Below, one piece after another: positions 3,805-5,001 of a stretch of 5,001 nt of DNA. Source of the DNA: JAYODZ01 sp965660195 (GTDB lineage: Bacteria > Pseudomonadota > Alphaproteobacteria > RS24). Position numbers and translations under genes: made by a program. The notes beneath the pieces were generated by a model. The model was not told the DNA's origin. It made no database searches and saw nothing but the letters and a program-made list of their open reading frames with translations. The first letter of the stretch is position 1. Each line of letters opens with the position of its first letter. Location of the stretch: contig CBFHZM010000091.1 of assembly GCA_965660195.1 (NCBI GenBank), positions 1 through 5,001 of the forward strand, in the 5' to 3' direction.

Positions 3805-5001
3805 TTAGGCCTTTATCGCAATCCGTTCCAGTGATGACAAAAAGCGCTTAGACTGTTCCATGACCTCTTTTTTCTGATCATCCGGCATCTTATTTAAGTT
3901 TTTATAAACGAGTGCCATGCGTGGGTTTTTTGATAGAAGTTCGGCATGCCGCATGATGAAATCCCAATACAGATAATTGAACGGGCATGCGGCTTCACCG
4001 CGCTTGTCTCTCACATTATATTTGCAGCTACCACAATAATTCGACATGCGGTTAATGTAAGCTCCCGAAGCCGCATAGGGCTTAGAGCCGACAATGCCGC
4101 CATCAGCGAATAGCGCCATTCCATGGGTGTTGGGTAATTCGACCCACTGATAAGCATCGGCATAAACTTCCAGATACCATTGATTAACGGCCTCAGGGGA
4201 GAGGCCCGCGAGCAGGGCAAAATTGCCAGTAATCATTAGCCTTTGAATGTGATGTGCATAAGCATAATCACGCGTCGCCGTAATGGCCTCGTGCAAACAC
4301 ATCATATCTGTCTCGCCCGTGTAGTAAAAAGTCGGCAGTGGGGCGTTATGGTCGAGTGCATTCAACGCCTCATAGTCAGGCATTTTGAGCCAGTAAATGC
4401 CGCGAATAAATTCGCGCCAGCCTAGAATCTGGCGGATAAAGCCTTCGACCGCATTGATCGGCGCGGTTCCAGCCTCTAAGCGCGCCTCCGCAGCGCGGCA
4501 AATTTCCAACGGATCGAGTAACCCCATATTTAAGGCTGTCGAGATCAAGCTATGGAATAGCGTCGTTTCGCCAATCGCCATTGCATCTTGGTAGGTGCCA
4601 AAGTCGGCGAGGCAGTTATCGAGGAAGAAATCGAGCGCTTCATTCGCTTGGTCGGATGTGATCGGCCAGAAAAAATGTTCGACGCTGCCGAAATGGTCAT
4701 CGAAGGTGCGGTCGACAAATCGCCGTAAATCTTCGAACTCGGCTCCATAGTTGAAGGCGGGTCGCTGCGGCAGGCTAACATTGGCTGGCAATTTTTTTCT
4801 ATTCTCGCTGTCGAAATTCCATTGGCCGCCGCGCGGCTGATCGCCATCCATCAAGAGACCTGTTTGTTTACGCAAGTCGCGATAAAAAAACTCCATGCGT
4901 AATTGCTTGCGCCCCTTAGCCCAGTCGGCAAAGGCGGCTCGCGATGTAATGAAGCGATCATCTGTAAGGATTTTGAGATCAATACATTGCAGCTCTTGCA
5001 T
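3805..5001 (-). CDS. phrB: FeS-cluster (6-4) photolyase / cryptochrome, PhrB type (N-terminus off right edge)
   Basis: Light-driven flavoenzyme expected to reverse UV-made (6-4) pyrimidine photoproducts using FAD, a ribolumazine antenna and a [4Fe-4S] cluster. The 398 residues seen are the C-terminal part. Recalled Agrobacterium PhrB aligns with a constant offset of 115, so about 115 N-terminal residues (the antenna-domain start) lie beyond the edge, and the Met at 5001 is probably internal. Cluster cysteines are all present: 235, 323, 326 and 339 (PhrB 350, 438, 441, 454). His250-His251 in YAHHIQRLMITGNFALLAG match His365/366, where His366 is needed for repair. Tyr309 and Tyr315 match lesion-binding Tyr424/430, and Trp275-Tyr276 match Trp390-Tyr391. 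PhrB electron-transfer Trp342 is Tyr227 here. The stop is followed 66 bases on by the 108-residue gene. Family call is very strong; repair versus purely cryptochrome-like function is inferred. Confidence 0.95.
   Translation of the reverse strand: MQELQCIDLKILTDDRFITSRAAFADWAKGRKQLRMEFFYRDLRKQTGLLMDGDQPRGGQWNFDSENRKKLPANVSLPQRPAFNYGAEFEDLRRFVDRTFDDHFGSVEHFFWPITSDQANEALDFFLDNCLADFGTYQDAMAIGETTLFHSLISTALNMGLLDPLEICRAAEARLEAGTAPINAVEGFIRQILGWREFIRGIYWLKMPDYEALNALDHNAPLPTFYYTGETDMMCLHEAITATRDYAYAHHIQRLMITGNFALLAGLSPEAVNQWYLEVYADAYQWVELPNTHGMALFADGGIVGSKPYAASGAYINRMSNYCGSCKYNVRDKRGEAACPFNYLYWDFIMRHAELLSKNPRMALVYKNLNKMPDDQKKEVMEQSKRFLSSLERIAIKA

Noticed and set aside
4999..5001. ATG at the right edge as the true photolyase start
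   Set aside because: A start here would remove about 115 residues of the antenna-binding domain; the alignment to PhrB continues smoothly through this point, so the gene is cut by the window.
1..5001. CRISPR arrays, tRNA or rRNA genes, insertion sequences, phage or toxin-antitoxin genes
   Set aside because: No spaced repeats, tRNA-like cloverleaf, transposase, integrase or terminal inverted repeats were found on either strand.

Overview
The window looks like ordinary chromosomal DNA of a proteobacterium, most likely an alphaproteobacterium. The main support is the partial photolyase on the right: its remembered closest relative is the iron-sulfur (6-4) photolyase PhrB of Agrobacterium, and key residues line up at one constant offset. 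The HIT protein (Q-x-H-x-H followed by a GDxAWPxPxWG-like stretch) fits the same placement. Base composition is mixed, near half G+C by eye. Nothing points to a phage, plasmid, transposon or CRISPR locus.

Layout, left to right. Positions 1-1206 (minus) hold the first 402 codons of an FGGY-family sugar kinase resembling xylulokinase; its C-terminus lies off the left edge. Positions 1207-1576 look intergenic but contain a compact minus-strand unit: a candidate promoter overlapped by an inverted repeat, a 14-base Shine-Dalgarno sequence complementary to the whole 3' tail of 16S rRNA, a TTG-started 29-codon open frame (1326-1415), and a strong intrinsic terminator (1271-1297). The same interval carries a plus-strand promoter for the next genes. 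Positions 1577-2224 (plus) encode a GloC/YcbL-type metallo-beta-lactamase-fold hydrolase (glyoxalase II type). Its stop codon overlaps the start of a HIT-domain protein (2224-2637). After 46 bases comes a short-chain dehydrogenase of the C-factor type (2684-3415). It converges, with overlapping stop codons, on an unrecognised 108-residue protein (3412-3738, minus). That gene follows the phrB-type photolyase (3805-5001, minus), which runs off the right edge and lacks about 115 N-terminal residues here.

Functionally, gloC and the HIT gene form a translationally coupled pair, possibly with the dehydrogenase as a third gene: small-molecule detoxification, nucleotide hydrolysis and redox. The photolyase and the 108-residue gene probably form a separate minus-strand unit for repair of UV damage. 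The kinase is unlinked in function.

The most novel-looking element is the 29-residue small-protein (or leader-peptide) unit at about 1271-1480. The other genes belong to known families. Within them, changes at family key positions are noted in the kinase (three motifs), the photolyase (a Tyr where PhrB has electron-transfer Trp342), the HIT protein and the dehydrogenase.
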